DNA of 64,000 nt from Costus lasius (taxonomy: Eukaryota; Streptophyta; Magnoliopsida; Zingiberales; Costaceae). Within the stretch, counting starts at the first letter, position 1; each line of letters begins with the position of its first letter. Under the pieces are notes generated by a model. The model was not told the DNA's origin. It ran no database searches and was given only the letters and a program-made list of their open reading frames with translations. Shown piece after piece: positions 38,291-50,094 of the stretch. The translations under genes were made by a program, and so were the position numbers. Location: positions 110,278,499 to 110,342,498 of the forward strand of contig CM050446.2 of assembly GCA_027563935.2 (NCBI GenBank). Direction: 5' to 3'.

Positions 38291-38930
38291 TAAATCTACT
38301 TTGATATGGATCTCTGATCGAAGATTGGAGTTCGGATCTAGAAAGATCTTATTCAAATCTATAAAGATCAATATTCGAATTATTTCGGAAGTCATCCGAT
38401 TGGCTTAGATTCGGGTAAATCAATTTCAGCCGTTGAAAGCTTGATTCATAGATCTGCTTAGATCCAAATCTCTGATCGAAAATCCGAGGGCGGATCTGGA
38501 AATATATATGATCCAAATGAGTAGGGATCAACATTCTGATCATCTTAGAAGCCATCCGATTGGCTTAGATTCGGGTAAATCAATTTCAGCCGTTGAAAGC
38601 TTTATTCACATATCTGCTTAGATTCAGATCTCTGATCGAAAATCCGAAAGTGGATCTGGAAAGATCTGATTTAGATGAGTAAGGATCAATATTTGGATCA
38701 TTTTGAGAGATATCCGATTGGCTGAGATTTGTGCAAATCAATTCTAGCCACTGAAAGTTTGACTCGCAGATCTACTTAGATCCATATCTCTAATCGAAAA
38801 TCTGTGAGTGAATTTAGAAAGATCTGACTTAATTGAGTAAGGATTAATATTTGGATTATTTTGAGAGCTATCTGATTGGCTGATATTTGTGCAAAGCAAT
38901 TCTAGCCATTGATATTTTAATTTGTCAACC
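38290..38930. repeat. About 160-bp tandem repeat array
   Basis: Four recognisable copies of a unit with AAATCAATTTCAGCCGTTGA and a TCTGATCGAAAATC block. AAATCAATT starts near 38417, 38577 and 38735, with a diverged copy near 38893, giving a 158-160 bp period. Decayed related sequence continues to about 39480. Confidence 0.75.
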
Positions 38931-40125
38931 TGCTATGATCCAGGGCTTTGATTGAACATCTGAGGGTGGATATTGGAAGACCTGACCCAAATTTGTAATG
39001 ATCAATATTCGACTCGCATTAGATGCCATCTGATTGGATTTGAGTGGATTACTTCCAATCATTGATTAAATTGCATTAAATTTGGATCATTTGGATTTGG
39101 GTCAAATCCTGACCCTCAATTTTTGTGAAACAAAATCAGAACCATTGATTTCTAGATAAATCTAGGTCGGAATTGAAATTAGAGGATCTAGATCGTTGTT
39201 TATTTTATCAAATCTAAACTGTTGGATTAAATATAGATCATCAGATCAAGACTAGAAAATCTGGGGCATGTGATAAAAATAAAAAAAAATTTGGGCCGTT
39301 AGATTCGTTATTTGGATAATTTTGAGTCATTGCTTCCAGTCTTGATGCGTACTATCGAATTCTTGATAATGGAATCATCTGAGTTGTTATTTTCAGATTT
39401 AATATGGACCATCAGATCGTCAATCATCAAATTTGAACCCTTTAGTTCTAGATTTAATTATTGCCGTCAGGTTAGCTCTTAAACAAAATTGGATCGTTGG
39501 ATCCAATTAAATCTATTTTGTTCATGATACACCCGAAACGCGGTTGTCTGTCTTCCGCCGTCCGACGTCCACTATCCACCGCCTGCCGTTTGCCGTCCTC
39601 TGCTTGCGTGCTTCGGCATGAGATCTCCTTGATCACACCGGACTTGTGGCCGCCGGCTGATGGTGATTCGACGTCGAGCGAAGTCACGCAAGTGACTTTC
39701 ATTCGAAATAGACGCAAAGACAGCATCGCCGGACAAAAAGTTTCAGTTCCGTGACCCGACCGTCTGATGGATGGATCCTCTCGACTACCTACGCGCACGC
39801 TTGAGGAGATGATATGGCTGAGGTTTGGATGAAATCAGACCACTGGATGCCGACATCGTCGGAAAGAAGCGTTTGTGGGGAGGAAATAGGGATTTCCGGA
39901 AAGAATCTCTCGATTCCGGCGATCCGGTCGTCGAATAGCCAGATCCTTCAACTCATTAGTTTGCAGGATCGAGGAGAAGGTGTGGCTGGAGTTTCGATGT
40001 GATCAGATGGCTGGATGGCGTGTTCTTCACGAGAAGAGTTTAGCAGCATCTGTAAAAGAAGAAAGGCAAGGTTCGCCGGATGGAACCTTTCGGTTCCAGC
40101 CATGCGGTTGTCGGTTGGCTAGATC
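38931..40125. other. Decayed repeat spacer
   Basis: No gene. Continues as decayed GATCTAGATC-rich repeat, then a GC-richer patch. Two related segments of about 150 bases occur at 39810-39945 and 39975-40125, each with ATCAGA, TGGATG and a closing CAGATC- or TAGATC-like end. A third may resume at about 50112, beyond the copia insertion. Confidence 0.4.
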
Positions 40126-40647
40126 TGTTATGAAATAAACCTTTAAATTATAAATAATAATAGAAAATTGAAGCTTATAAGAGATTATAATGACACCACA
40201 AGATCAATAAGCACACATAGATTTACGTGGTTCAGCATATGCCTACATCCACGGGCGGAGATGGAGCAATTTCACTATCAGAATGTCAGAATGTTCAATC
40301 ATACAATCAATACATAAACACTCCTGATTAATAACTCCTTTGTGACAATAAACCTCTCTGGATGTGTACAAAGAACTTGTACCTTGATTGAGAGAATAAA
40401 ACTCCAAATCACAAAGGAAAGACGAGAAGCGTAATATTTAATGAATATATCTCCTATCTAGCGTTGTCGTAGAAGAAAAAACCTTTGAAGAAGATGTATT
40501 TTCGCCACCCAGGAAGAAGCCATCAGAAACTTGCCCTAGAATGCATAAAACTGCAATCTTTACATTAAATTTTAGGTTAACGGGTTAGTGAGTTCATGGG
40601 TTAGCTTCTTAACGGGTTTCTTACTTAAAATCAAGTCAAATATAACA
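40126..40647 (-). repeat. 3' LTR of the outer copia element
   Basis: 522 bp, starting TGTTATGAAATAAAC and ending ATATAACA. It is closely similar to the right LTR, which has about ten additional bases. Confidence 0.9.
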
Positions 40648-40780
40648 AATCTCCACATTGACTTGAATTTTCTTCATCAAAGTTGATCACTTGCTCCACC
40701 TTCTCCAAAATAAACTCAAAGGTGAGAAATACCAATCAAATCCAAGCAATGCTTGAACTTGCCTACAGAAAGTGATTTAG

Positions 40781-41946
40781 TTAACATATCCGCTGGGTTA
40801 TCTGTAGTCCAATCTTTTGAATTAATATATTTTCTTCAAAGATAATATCACGAACAAAATGATACCTGACATCGATATGCTTTGTTCTCTCATGAAACAT
40901 TTGATCTTTTGTCAAATAGATGGCACTTTGACTATCATAATGGACAAATATTTTCTCACTAACTGAATTGAGTTCACCAAATAACCCTCTTATCCAAATG
41001 GCTTCTTTAACCACTTCAACTATAGCCATGTATTCTGCTTCTGTAGTGGACAAAGCAACAGTAGATTGTAAAACAGCTTTTCAATTAATAGCAGTATCTC
41101 CAAGAGTGAATACATAACCAGTGATAGACCGTCTCTTATCAAGATCACCTGCATAATCTGAGTCCACATAACCAATGACAGTGCTCTCATTCCTTCTGAA
41201 CTCCAAACAAAAATTTGTAGTACCTTGTAAATATCTTAAAATCCATTTCACTGCCTGCCAATGCTCTTTACCAGGATTAGCCATAAATCTGCTAACCACA
41301 CTAACTGCATGTGCAATATCAGGACGAGTACATACCATAGCATACATAAGACTACCAACAGCACAAGAGTAAGGTACACATGACATATATTGAATATCTT
41401 CATCTAATTGTGGTGACATAGCAGTAGAAAGTGTAAAATGAGTAGCTAATGGAGTACTTACAGGTTTAGCATTCTTCATATGAAAACGCCCCAAGACTTT
41501 CTCAATAAAAGTTTTCTAAGATAAGCATAATTTACCTACAACTCTATCTCTTTGAATCTCCATACCCAAAATTTTCTTAGCTGCTCCCAAATCTTTCATC
41601 TCAAATTCACTATTCAAATATGATTTCAATTTGTTGATTTCACACATGTTCTTTGCTGCAATCAACATATCATCAACATAAAGCAACAAATATATAAAAG
41701 AGTCATCAATTAACTTTCTAAAATAAACACAACTATCATATTGACTTCTGGAATAGTTGTGACTAATCATGAAAGAGTCAAATAGTTTATACCATTGTCG
41801 AGGAGATTGTTTTAAAGCATACAATGATTTCTTTAATAAGCAAGCGTGGTCCCTTTTGCCTTCAATCTCAAAACCTTTAGGTTGTTGCATATAAATAGTT
41901 TCCTCAAGCTTGCCATGTAAAAAAGCAGTTTGACATCTAATTGTTC
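40781..41946 (-). pseudogene. Outer copia: reverse transcriptase C-part and RNase H
   Basis: Minus-strand remnant carrying KKSLYALKQSPRQWYK, the catalytic YVDDMLIAA box, EMKDLGAAKKILGM, then the RNase H part with GYVDSDYAGDLDKRRS and STTEAEYMA. In-frame stops occur at 41516-41518 (family Gln) and 41081-41083 (family Trp), and the frame shifts near 40805 before a terminal TKSL-containing stretch. The upstream half of the reverse transcriptase continues at 46812, beyond the inserted element. Confidence 0.8.
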
Positions 41947-41947
41947 T

Positions 41948-42099
41948 TGTTGAATTTGGATATGAACCCGGATCCTCTTGTTATTGGATCCGGGTCCTGA
42001 TTGTTAGAGGTTGTATTTAACTTAGTGTACAGTGCGTGTACAGAACCCTAATTTTTCAGTGAGAACGTGAAACACGATTTTTCCCTTTGGCTTTCTACA
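41948..42099 (+). repeat. 5' LTR of the nested copia element
   Basis: 152 bp, starting TGTTGAATTTGG and ending TTTCTACA directly before the tRNA-Met priming site. It is short for a copia LTR. Confidence 0.93.
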
Positions 42100-42570
42100 T
42101 GGTATCAGAGCGAGGTTGGAACTCGATGATCGCCTGGAGTTAGCAGAATCTCTCGCTAGGATTGTCTCTCGCTGGGATTTGGCGGAAGCTTTGGCCAATG
42201 GGAACTCTGTTGTTCCCATCTCTTTCTTCTGCCTTCGTCGCCCTTTGAAGCCTCTCTCCTGAGTCCTTCTTTGGTGACCTCCGAAGCCACCGCTGCTTGA
42301 CGATGCTTGACGTCGCGGCTCCATTTCCGACGTCCTTTACTCTTGCTCGTCGTCTGGTATTTCTCAACAACTCTATCTCTGTGTTTCGCCATCGTTTCTG
42401 CTAGTTTTTGTTCAAACCAAACTCGGATTCTCTTTCTTGGATTTTGCCGCCGCTTGGGGTCTCATTGTCCGCCTAACCTGTGGAAAGATTTTTGGCTGCG
42501 GTAGCCTCTTCCCGTGCTATACTGTTCCTGTTGAACACGTCTATAGGTCTTGAAAGATTTATGTGTTTCC

Positions 42571-43840
42571 ATGGATTTGTCTCTTGCTACAAGTGAAACT
42601 AAGTCTGTTGCCTTTGCCACCATGTCTGTCAAGCTTGATGGGACGAATTACCTTCTTTGGGCAAGATCCATGCGATGCATTCTTGGATCTTTTGGGAAGG
42701 AACAACATGCTATTGGGTTCCCCCCAGCAGACACAGATCCTCATCATGAGGCCTAGCATCGATCAGACCAAGCTGTTTTTAACTCTATCTTAACCAGCAT
42801 TGAACCTGGGATTGCCAATACTATCATGTTCCTTGACACATCCAAGGAACTCTGGGACTCACTAGCTGCCACTTATGCTCCTCAAGGAAATATCTGCCAG
42901 ATATATCGTCTGTATGAGGAGATCATAAATCTAAAACAGGGAGACAAATCACTTCAAGAATATTATAGTTTGTTGAAAGGAAAATGAGATCAACTGTGTC
43001 AGCTTCATCCTACCATTGCTGACATTGCAGTTATCCTTCAGCAACGTCCGGAATTTCTTGTGGCCAAGTTTCTCTCTGGCCTGAATGAGAATTATGCTGC
43101 TACTCGTGCTCAGTTACTGATGGATTCTTCTGTTCCTAATATTCAGAATGCATTCTCTCGCTTGTTACTCAAACGCCGCCACAAATGTTGATAGTGCATT
43201 GGTTGCGCCTCGATTGGATGACCGTGGGAGAGGATGCAGAGGTACTGGTCGTGGCCGTGGATGGGATCGCGGTTTCTCTCCATGTGAACATTGTGGTCAC
43301 ACGAATCACACCCCTGATCGATGTTGGAAGAAATTTGGAAAACCCTCTCAAGCTCATAATGCATCTAAGGTATCACTTACTGAGCACACTATGATTGAGA
43401 ATCCAACTAGAGTCACGACCGGCCCGCCTGAAGCCACCATAGTTATCATAGTATCTGAATATGAAAGACTGCTAAGAGGGAAGGTCAACAATGAGGCTCA
43501 ATCTTCATCCATGGTTGCTTCCACTGGTCTTCATCCATCTGGTATAGCTACTCTTGCCTTAACCAACTCTTGGGTATTAGATTCAGGTGTCTCTTCTCAT
43601 ATGACAGGTAATAGGTCATTGTTTACATTTTTACACATCGATACCCAACTTTTACCTGTCTCAATTACTGATGGATCTCTTATACCTGCTCATGGAATTA
43701 GTACTATTCAGTTGACATCCACCTTAACCCTATCTCGTGTCCTTTATGTACCAAAATTTCCTGTTAATCTTCCATCTATATCTGCCTTGACTACTGAGTT
43801 AAACTGTTTGGTAACCTTCTTCTCCTTGCATTGTGTCTTC
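42571..43840 (+). pseudogene. Nested copia: gag, zinc knuckle and protease
   Basis: Gag begins near 42571 and carries KLDGTNYLLWARSM. It is broken by TAG at 42754-42756 and TGA at 42985-42987, both where the family has Trp, and shifts frame near 43150-43170. After the shift a CX2CX4HX4C zinc knuckle (CEHCGHTNHTPDRC) and a protease motif LDSGVSSHMTG follow. A further TAG at 43841-43843 sits at a family Gln just before the integrase region. Confidence 0.8.
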
Positions 43841-44985
43841 TAGGATCTCAGGACGAAGGCGACGATTGGTGGGGGGCGTAAGCATGGTGGAGTGTATGTC
43901 TTCTCCAACTCCACAGCTCATCTCTCCTCACAGGATGCTGCATATCAGTGGCACTACTGTTTGGGTCATCCTTCACTGGAAAAACTACGTTTGTCTATCT
44001 CCTCCAATTTGAAGTCTCCGTTTCATTGTCATGCATGTCAACTTGGGAAACATTTCCGTTCCTCTTTTCAGTCAAAAGATCATGTTTTGAGTCATGCCCC
44101 TTTTGGTCTAGTTCATTCTGATATATGGGGGCCGAGTCTTGTACCCAGTAAAGATGGTCATCGATATTTTATTACCTTCATTGATGACCATTCTCATCTG
44201 TGTTGGGTTTTTTTTTTGTTGAAAAACAGGTATGATGTCTTTTCTGTTTTCCAACTTTTCTATGCTGAAATAAAAAATCAATTTGGTGTTTCTTTAAAGG
44301 TTCTTCATATTGACAATGCCTTGGAATATACTAGCACTGAGTTCTCTAGTTTTTTGTGTCTCATGGTATTATACATAAAAAATCATGTCCCTATTCCTCT
44401 CAACAAAATGAGGTAGTTGAACGTAAAAACCGTCATCTGCTTGATGTGGTGAGAACATTGTTATTTCACATGAAAACGCCTAAGTCCTTCTAGGCAGATG
44501 TGGTCCATACCGCCTGTTTCCTCATTAATCGGATGCCATCTTCCGTGCTTGGCAACAAGTCTCCCTTCTCCATCCTATTTCCATCTCAGAAGGCCTTTCC
44601 CTTTATTCCCTGTGTCTTTGGGTCTCTATGTTATGTTCACACCTTTGGTCCAAAGATTGATAAACCCAGTCCTCGTGCAATTAAATGTGTTTTTATTGGC
44701 TATTCTCGTAGCCAAAAGGGGTATCGATGTTTTGACCCACATTCTCGTCGTACTTTTGTGAGTGCTGATGTTACCTTCTGTGAGTCAGTACCTTACTACA
44801 ATGAGCAAAGTACCCCATCTCACACTGCTCCTCTAGAGATTCCCTTACCGACCGTGACTCATTTTGACATTACCCCTTCATTGAGGGAGTCGCCTCCATC
44901 ACCATTATTGCAGGTTTATCATCGCCGGAGACATACACGAAGCCAACTTGTGCCAACCACCACGCTGCCTCCATCCACCGAGTGA
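43841..44985 (+). pseudogene. Nested copia: integrase
   Basis: The GAG-pre-integrase and zinc-binding HHCC part is seen in QWHYCLGHPSLEKLR and CHACQLGKHFR. The catalytic core keeps the first Asp (HSDIWGPS) and a second Asp (HIDNALEY). The frame shifts near 44360, after which VVERKNRH supplies the third acidic residue. TAG at 44491-44493 replaces the Trp of the usual SFWAD motif. The open part to 44985 ends in another frame change. Confidence 0.8.
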
Positions 44986-45159
44986 CACCATTGATCTTCC
45001 CATTGCGCTTCGAAAGGGACGTAGATCTACTACCACTTATCATATTTCTAAGTATGTTTCATATTCTGGTTTATCTTCATCCTATCTTACTTTCCTTGCT
45101 GCTCTGTCATCTACCACCACTCCTAGAAATTTCTCTGTGGCTATTATCATTCAGGAGTG

Positions 45160-46650
45160 GAAGGCGGCAATGGATGAGAAAATCAAGACCTTGCAAGCTC
45201 GAGGTACATGGACCCTCGTCAAACCACCTCTTGAGGTTAAACCAGTTCAATGCCGATAGGTTTACACTGTCAAACATAACCCTGATGGGTCCATACAGCG
45301 GTCCAAAGCCCGACTAGTAGCGAAAGGTTTTACACAGGTCTATGGGATTGACTATCTAGACACGTTCTCTCCTGTGACTAGGCTCAACTTAGTTCGTCTG
45401 TTATTCTCCTTGACCATCAATCTCAGTTGGCAACTTCATCAATTGGACATTAAAAATACTTTCTTATATGAGGATCTTACTGAGGAGGTTTATATGGAGC
45501 AACCTCTAGGGTATGCTCGACAGGGGGAGCATGTCTGCCGCTTATACAAAGCGATCTATGGCCTCAAACAAAGCCCTCGGGCTTGGTTTCACAAATTTGC
45601 TCAGATAATGAAGTCAGCAAATTTTCACTATGTTATGGCTGACAATTCTGTTTTCCTAAAACACTCCGACTCAGGTATCATTGTTATGGCGGTTTATGTT
45701 GATGACATCCTACTAACTGGAAATGATTCTACAGGCATATGGGATACTAAGACCTTTCTATAGTCACACTTTGAGCTCAGAGATTTAGGCAAGCCGAAGT
45801 ATTTTTTGGGGATTAAAATCGCTTATTGTCATTCCACAGTATCCTTGTCTCAACGTAAGTATGTTCTTGACCTTCTGCAAGAAACGGACATGCTTGATTG
45901 CAAGCCTGCGATCACTCCCATGATGCCCAATGGCAAACTTAGCTGTCACACTGAATCTAAAGATGTTGATCCTACTCGGTATCGTTGATTGGTGGGCAAA
46001 CTTATCTACCTCACAGTCACTTGTCCTAATATTTCTCATGCCGTTGGGGTAGTCAGTCAATTTATGCAATGGCCGAAACACTACCATTGGGAGGCCGCCT
46101 TGCTTATTCTTCGCTATCTTAAGAGAGCTCCCGGTCTTGGATTGTTGTATAAAAGGAATGGGCATACCCTTGTTGAGGCCTACACGGATGCCAATTATGC
46201 CGGTAATATTGATAATCGCATGTCCACCTCAGGACTGTGCAAATATGTTGGGGGAAATCTTGTGACCTGGAGAAGTAAAAAGCAGAGTGTGGTGGCTAGA
46301 TCTAGTTGTGAGGCAGAATATCATGCTATGGCATACGCTACTTGCGAATTGATGTGGTTAAAATGCTTTCTCCAAGAGTTGAATATTCCCTATCAAACCC
46401 CCATCACACTTCATTGTGACAAATCAGGCAGCCATATTTATTGCAAATAATCCTGTTTTTCATGAAAGGATGAAACATATTGAGGTCGACTGTCGTTTCA
46501 TCAGGGAAGCCATTTTACACAATCAAATCTCTACTCCGCACACCAAGTCTGAAGATCAAATTGCCGACATTTTCACAAAGGCCCTTGACTCCACTAAATT
46601 CTATTTCTTATGTAACAAGTTGGGCTTATTTAATATTTTTGCTCCAACTT
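45160..46650 (+). pseudogene. Nested copia: reverse transcriptase and RNase H
   Basis: Reverse transcriptase blocks include WKAAMDEKIKTL, ARLVAKGFTQVYGIDY, LDIKNTFLYEDL, YGLKQSPRAWFHKF and the catalytic YVDDILLTG. Stops occur at 45257-45259 (family Trp), 45761-45763 (family Gln) and 45986-45988 (family Arg). RNase H follows with AYTDANYAGNIDNR and SSCEAEYHAMA, then a frameshift near 46425 and a final HERMKHIEVDCRFIRE block. All stops fit C-to-T or G-to-A changes. Confidence 0.85.
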
Positions 46651-46659
46651 GAGGGGGAG

Positions 46660-46811
46660 TGTTGAATTTGGATATGAACCCGGATCCTCTTGTTATTGGA
46701 TCCGAGTCCTAATTGTTAGAGGTTATATTTAACTTAGTGTACAGTGCGTGTATAGAACCTTAATTTTTCAGCGAGAATGTGAAACATGATTTTTCCCTTT
46801 GGCTTTCTACA
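46660..46811 (+). repeat. 3' LTR of the nested copia element
   Basis: 152 bp, same length as the 5' copy with a few substitutions, followed by the target duplication GTTCT. Confidence 0.93.
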
Positions 46812-48330
46812 GTTCTAATTCTAAATCATGCATAGCAACCAAAGCAAGCAAAATACGAATGGAACTATGTTTTACAACAGGTGAAAAAACATCATTAAAA
46901 TCAATTCCTTCAACCTGACTATAGCCCTTTGCAACTAGCCGTGCCTTGAATTTAGAATTCTCAACACCTGGAATCCCATCTTTCCTTTTGAAGACCCACT
47001 TAGAACCAACAATCTTTTTATCCTCTGGTGGTTTGACTAATACCCATGTTTTGTTCTTATGGAGTGACTCAATCTCTTCCTGCATAGCAACTAACCATTT
47101 TGAAGAGTCATCACAAGATATTGCTTCGGAATATGTTGAAGAGTCATCACAAGATAATGCATAAGCTGCATAGTCACCAAACCATCTAGGTTTCTTTTTA
47201 GGTCTAGAAGTTTTGTCTCTACCAATTGAGTAATCCTTAACTAATGATTCTCCTACATCATCTGAAATAGAAAACTGAACTGAAGCAGGAATTGACCTAC
47301 TCTATGAATTATTTTGTGAAGACTTAGCATTCTCCACCTCAACCTCCACTTTCTTATGTGAGCACTCTATATCTTCAAAAATAACATCTTGTTCATTTCT
47401 AGGCTGAAGCATACATAATTAATCAAATACCACATCTCTGCTCATCACTGATTTATGTGTATCTGGATACCATATCTTGAATCCTTTTACACCTGCAGGG
47501 TAACCAATAAATATGCCCTTCTTGGATCTAGGCTCCAATTTACCTTCATTCACATGAACATGAGTAGGGAAACCAAATATTTTTAAATCAGAATAGTCAG
47601 CAGGATGACTAGACTATACCTCTTCTGGAGTCTTACAATCAATGGAGGTGTTAGGAGAATGATTCACAAGATAGCATGCTGTTGAAGCTGCTTCTGTCCA
47701 AAAATCTTTAGATAAGCCATAGTTTGAGAACATGCAGCACACTTTCTCTAATAGAGTTCTGTTCATCCTCTCAGCAACACCAATTTGCTATGGAGTGCCT
47801 CTAACTAAGATGTCTGACAATGCCTTCATCTTTACAAAATCTATTAAAATCTCCACTATAAAACTCTAAACCATTATCAGTGCGCAAATATTTAATCTTC
47901 TTTCCTCATTGTTTTTCAACAAGTGCTTTCCATTGCTTAAAAGTAACAAACACATCACTTTTATTTTTCAAAAAATCAACCCATACCTTTCTTGAGTAGT
48001 CATCAATAAAAGTAAGCATATATAGAGCACCACCTTTTGAAGGAATACTAGAAGGCCCCCAAAGGTCAGAATGAATATAATCAAGAATACCTTTAGTTTT
48101 ATGAATTCCTGTGCTAAAGCTAACTCTTTTCTACTTACCACTTAGACAATGCTCACAAAGATCCAATTTTTATGTGAATTGTCCTAAAAGAAGACCCCTC
48201 TTGCTTAATATAGTCAAACCTCTTTCACTCATATGTCCCAATCTCATATGCCATAACCTAGTCACATCTGAATCTGACAAGGAAGAAGAAATAGAAGTTG
48301 TCCCTATAACTGTAGATCCTTGCAACACAT
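46812..48330 (-). pseudogene. Outer copia: integrase and reverse transcriptase N-part
   Basis: Minus strand. The N-terminal reverse transcriptase part (47085-46812) has KKIVGSKWVFKRK, ARLVAKGYSQVEGIDFNDVFSPV and then breaks at the nested insertion. Upstream, translated fragments such as GVAERMNRTLLEKV (about 47750-47800) and GIFIGYPAGVKGFKIW (about 47490-47520) identify the integrase, interrupted by several stops. No long ORF remains. Confidence 0.75.
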
Positions 48331-48334
48331 ACAA

Positions 48335-49544
48335 TCACCTAACTTGTTGAGCTTTCATTATAACTAGAGCACCTTTTATAACTTTGAAAACACCTGCACT
48401 GCCAATAAAATCATAGCTATTAAGATCCAAAGTACTTAAAGAGATAAGATTTTTAAACATATCTAGAACATGTCGAACTTCTGTTAATGTTCTTATCACT
48501 CCATCATGCATTTTGATTTTCATTGAACTAATACCAACAACATTACAAGAATGATCATTGCCCATTAACACAACTCCACTATTAACAGGTGTATAGGTGG
48601 AGAACCAATCTGTATTCAAACATATATGAAATGTGCAAGCAGAATCTAAAATCCATCCTTGTGTAAGCTTGGCCTTGTCTTTAGTAGCTGGGAGAACTTC
48701 ACACTGAATTTGGATCTCATCTTCCACAACATTGGCTTCAGTTGTCTTTGACAATTTTGATCTTTATGCTATTGTTTATTTTTCAACTTAAAACTATCAG
48801 CCTTGATATGCCCCTTTTTCTTATAGTAATTGCAAGTTAGGTTCTTGTGTCTGAATTTTGATGATGACCTGGGGCGATTGCTTCTAGTAGAATCTTTCTC
48901 AAAAGATCTTCCTCTAACCATTAAACTTGTTGAAGAATTATTTGAACCACCACTATGAGCTCTTTATCCATGAGATCTTTTGAAAATAAAGCCGCATTTA
49001 CCTCTTCAACAGTTAATGTCTCTTTACTGAATAACAAAGTGTCCCTGAAATGCTTATATGAGGAAGGTAATGAACGAAGCAACATAAGGGCTTGATCTTC
49101 CTCTTCATACTTGATCTCAAGATTTTCTAAATCCATCAGAATAGAAATAAACTCATCAAGGTGTGCCTTTAGTGATGTTCCTTCTGTCATATTAAGCATA
49201 TGCATTCTATGCTTCACAACAAGCTTGCTAGTGAGATTTTTAGTCATATAAAATGATTCAAGCTTTTTCCAAAAGGATATGTCAGTCTTTTCATGTATAA
49301 CTTCACGCAGAACCTCATTTGACAAGCATAATTGAATGACAGACAATGTTTTACCATCAAATTCTTGTTTTTCTTCTTCTGACAAAGAGGCTGATAATTT
49401 CTGCTTTCCTAAAAGTGCTTTATGTAAACCATTTTGGACAAGTAGTGCACGCATCTTAACTTGCCATACTGAAAAACTCATATTGCGATCATATTTCTCA
49501 ATATCAAATCTAATTGATGTCATGATAAATCTCAACCAAACCAA
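48335..49544 (-). pseudogene. Outer copia: gag and protease
   Basis: Gag occupies 49544-48921, 207 residues, with RFDIEKYDRNMSFSVWQVKM, HKTDISFWKKLESFY-like and LPSSYKHFRDTLL segments typical of Tnt1/Tork gag. A zinc-knuckle remnant near 48805-48850 keeps the first Cys and the His but has Tyr and Ser at the other two Cys positions, so it should not bind zinc. The protease region (48754-48335) has GWILDSACTFHIC. The two ORFs are separated by stops. Confidence 0.8.
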
Positions 49545-49562
49545 CTTGGCTTTGATACCACT

Positions 49563-50094
49563 TGTTATGAAATAAGCCTTTCAATTATAAATAATAATAG
49601 AAAATTGAAGCTTATAAGAGATTATAATGACACCACAAGATCAATAAGCACACACAGATTTACGTGGTTCAACGCATGTCTACATCCACGGGTGGAGATG
49701 AAACAATTTCACTATCAGAATGTCAGAATGTCCAATCATACAATCAATACATAAACACTCCTGATTAATAACACCTTTGTGACAATAAACCACTCCGGAT
49801 GTGTACAAAGAATTTGTACCTTGATTGAGAGAATAAAACTTCAAATCACAAAGGAAAGACGAGAAGAGTAATATTTAATAAATATATCTCCTATCTTGTA
49901 CCTTGAAGCGTTGTCGTAGAAGAAAAAACCTTTGAAGAAGATGCATTTTCGCCACCTAGGAAGAAGCCGTAAGAAACTTGCCCTAGAATACATAAAATTA
50001 CATTCTTTACATTAAATTTTAGGCTAACGGGTTAGTGGGGGCATGGGTCAGTTTCTTAATGGGTTTCTAACTTAAAATTAAGTCATATATAACA
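49563..50094 (-). repeat. 5' LTR of the outer copia element
   Basis: 532 bp, adjacent to the minus-strand tRNA-Met priming site at 49548-49560. Ends TGTTAT / ATAACA as in the left copy. Confidence 0.9.

Larger units (their letters stand above)
41948..46811 (+). mobile_element. Ty1/copia element nested in the outer copia
   Basis: 4864 bp with two 152-bp LTRs (41948-42099 and 46660-46811) and a perfect target duplication GTTCT at 41943-41947 and 46812-46816. The priming site TGGTATCAGAGC (42100-42111) and polypurine tract GAGGGGGAG (46651-46659) fix the plus orientation. It interrupts the reverse transcriptase domain of the outer element within the HDLELEQ region. Coding order is gag, zinc knuckle, protease, integrase, reverse transcriptase, RNase H, as in copia. 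At least seven in-frame stops and several frameshifts make it inactive. Confidence 0.93.
40126..50094 (-). mobile_element. Ty1/copia element (Tork/Tnt1-like), split by a nested element
   Basis: LTRs at 40126-40647 and 49563-50094 share TGTTAT...ATAACA ends. The minus-strand priming site TGGTATCAAAGCC (49548-49560) lies beside the right LTR and a polypurine tract (AATGTGGAGATT, 40648-40659) beside the left one. Removing the inserted element 41948-46811 and its 5-bp duplication leaves about 5.1 kb, normal for copia. Gag, protease, integrase, reverse transcriptase and RNase H are recognisable in order on the minus strand but hold many stops and frameshifts. Flanking bases AGATC and AATCT do not form a clean target duplication. 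It is inactive. Confidence 0.88.

Noticed and set aside
37600..38930. CRISPR-like array of regular repeats
   Set aside because: Units are directly adjacent and diverged with no unique spacers, in a plant nuclear context; these are ordinary tandem repeats.
39497..40002. ORFs of 62-108 codons on both strands
   Set aside because: They fall in a decayed tandem-repeat region and have no family features.
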